DNA of 7,087 bases from the NCBI GenBank assembly GCA_038202795.1, contig JBBREQ010000111.1, positions 1 to 7,087 on the forward strand. The letters run 5' to 3'. Source of the DNA: PHET01 sp038202795 (GTDB lineage Bacteria; Actinomycetota; Coriobacteriia; Anaerosomatales; PHET01). The position numbers and the translations under genes are program-made. Positions 6,403 through 7,087 of the stretch are shown in pieces. Every line of letters starts with the position of its first letter. The first letter of the stretch is position 1. Below the pieces are notes generated by a model. The model ran no database searches, had not been told where the DNA came from, and saw only the letters and a list, made by a program, of their open reading frames with translations.

Positions 6403-6974
6403 CATCTCCGCGAGTGCTGATCATTGCGAGCTGGTACCCGGCTGCCGAATCTCCTACCGCGGGGATCTTCATTCAGCGGCAGGCGGAAGCGCTGGCCCAG
6501 GTCGTCGATGTCGCAGTGATTCATGTTCACCCCGGGTCCGAGGACTTCGGCCCAACCGTGACAACCGAGGACGGCATCGCCGTCGTGCGTTCTGGAGTCA
6601 ATGCCGCAGGTCTGACAAGCCGCTACTTCGGTTATCGCCGTAGCGGGCAGACCGCGTTCGAGGCCCTGGTCGCACAGTGGGGCACTCCGGGCATCGTGCA
6701 CGTGCAGGCGATGTTTCCCGCCGCACTTATCGCCCGCGACCTCAAGAATGCGACCGGCATCCCCTATGTCATCACGGAGCATTCCGAGGAGTATCTGCCG
6801 GAGAGCCAGCGGCGGCTGGCGCGCACGCCGGGAGTGCTACCGCTGCTGCTCCGTCCCCTGGCGCGGCAGTCGTCACGGACCATCGCAGTGAGTCAGCACC
6901 TGTGCGATCGGCTCAGCGACCTTGGTCTCACCGTCGATCCCGTGGTGATTCCCAACGTCGTGGCGCGGGGGTGA
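6399..6974 (+). CDS. GT4 family glycosyltransferase, frame broken near the right edge
   Basis: The open frame gives only 191 residues, about half of a normal GT4 enzyme (roughly 370-400). It covers the N-terminal GT-B domain: VLIIASWYP at residues 6-14, P19 with AGIFIQRQAEAL at 21-32, HVQAMFP at 101-107, VITEHSEEY at 124-132, TIAVSQHL at 161-168 and VIPNVV at 183-188. VIPNVV normally leads into the linker to the second domain, but here a TGA follows three codons later inside a G/C run. The same frame stays open from 6975 to the window end. The ATG at 6399 overlaps the GT2 stop (ATGA) and gives a normal start; a TTG at 6384 is possible but needless. The break is more likely a sequencing or assembly error, or a fresh mutation, than a natural end. 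Family is confident; function as a sugar transferase depends on the gene being intact. Confidence 0.85.
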   Translation: MTSPRVLIIASWYPAAESPTAGIFIQRQAEALAQVVDVAVIHVHPGSEDFGPTVTTEDGIAVVRSGVNAAGLTSRYFGYRRSGQTAFEALVAQWGTPGIVHVQAMFPAALIARDLKNATGIPYVITEHSEEYLPESQRRLARTPGVLPLLLRPLARQSSRTIAVSQHLCDRLSDLGLTVDPVVIPNVVARG

Positions 6975-7087
6975 CCCCACCCCGCGGCCCCCCCACCGGC
7001 CCCTTTAATCCCTCCACGCGACCTTATTGGGCCGGCCAAGAACCACAACAGGCGGCAGCGAGCGGTGAGCGTGGTTGGGCAGACGCG
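6975..7087 (+). other. Probable continuation of the GT4 gene (linker and start of second domain)
   Basis: After the TGA at 6972-6974 the same frame runs open to the end. It reads a Pro/Ala-rich linker (PHPAAPPPAP) and then LIGPAKNHN at 7026-7052, which resembles the first strand-loop of the GT-B C-terminal domain in GT4 enzymes (LxxxKNH pattern). Adding a base near 6963 and dropping one near 6977 would turn the start into a more typical NVVDAGV-HPAA linker, so compensating indels in homopolymer runs are plausible. Beyond about 7053 the reading is not recognisable, and the whole stretch may be low quality. Confidence 0.4.

Overview
The window is a piece of a surface-polysaccharide (O-antigen, capsule or similar glycan) biosynthesis locus from a GC-rich bacterium. 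It is densely packed, has GTG and TTG starts and 1-4 base gene overlaps, and has no intergenic gap longer than about 130 bases. The protein style (an RmlA/RmlB pair next to a CapE-type triplet) would fit an actinobacterial or another high-GC lineage. That assignment is only an impression; nothing in the window fixes the taxon. No RNA gene, mobile element, CRISPR array or clear terminator was seen.

Layout. Two gene groups diverge from a 127-base intergenic region (2421-2547). Leftward (minus strand) run rfbA/rmlA (glucose-1-phosphate thymidylyltransferase), rfbB/rmlB (dTDP-glucose 4,6-dehydratase) and the N-terminal part of a GT4 glycosyltransferase cut by the left window edge. Rightward (plus strand) runs a tightly overlapping five-gene block: a CapE/WbjB/WbvB-type UDP-GlcNAc 4,6-dehydratase, a CapG/WbjD/WbvD-type UDP-sugar 2-epimerase, an RmlD-like SDR reductase, a GT2 glycosyltransferase and a GT4 glycosyltransferase whose frame breaks near the right edge.

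How the genes work together. The leftward group makes dTDP-4-keto-6-deoxy-D-glucose. rmlC and a clearly dTDP-linked rmlD are not in the window. The rightward group carries the three activities that turn UDP-GlcNAc into a UDP-2-acetamido-2,6-dideoxy-L-hexose. The reductase is a short RmlD-like protein without the C-terminal cupin domain of CapF/WbjC. The best reading is therefore the WbvB-WbvR-WbvD type of pathway (via UDP-N-acetyl-L-rhamnosamine to UDP-N-acetyl-L-quinovosamine) rather than the L-FucNAc pathway. The three glycosyltransferases would then build these and other sugars into a repeat unit. No flippase, polymerase, chain-length regulator or initiating sugar-phosphate transferase is present, so the locus must continue beyond both ends.

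The last ~120 bases look degraded: an in-frame stop within G and C runs, followed by the same open frame carrying a GT-B-like PAKNHN motif. This suggests a sequence error near a contig end, or a recent mutation, rather than a naturally short protein.
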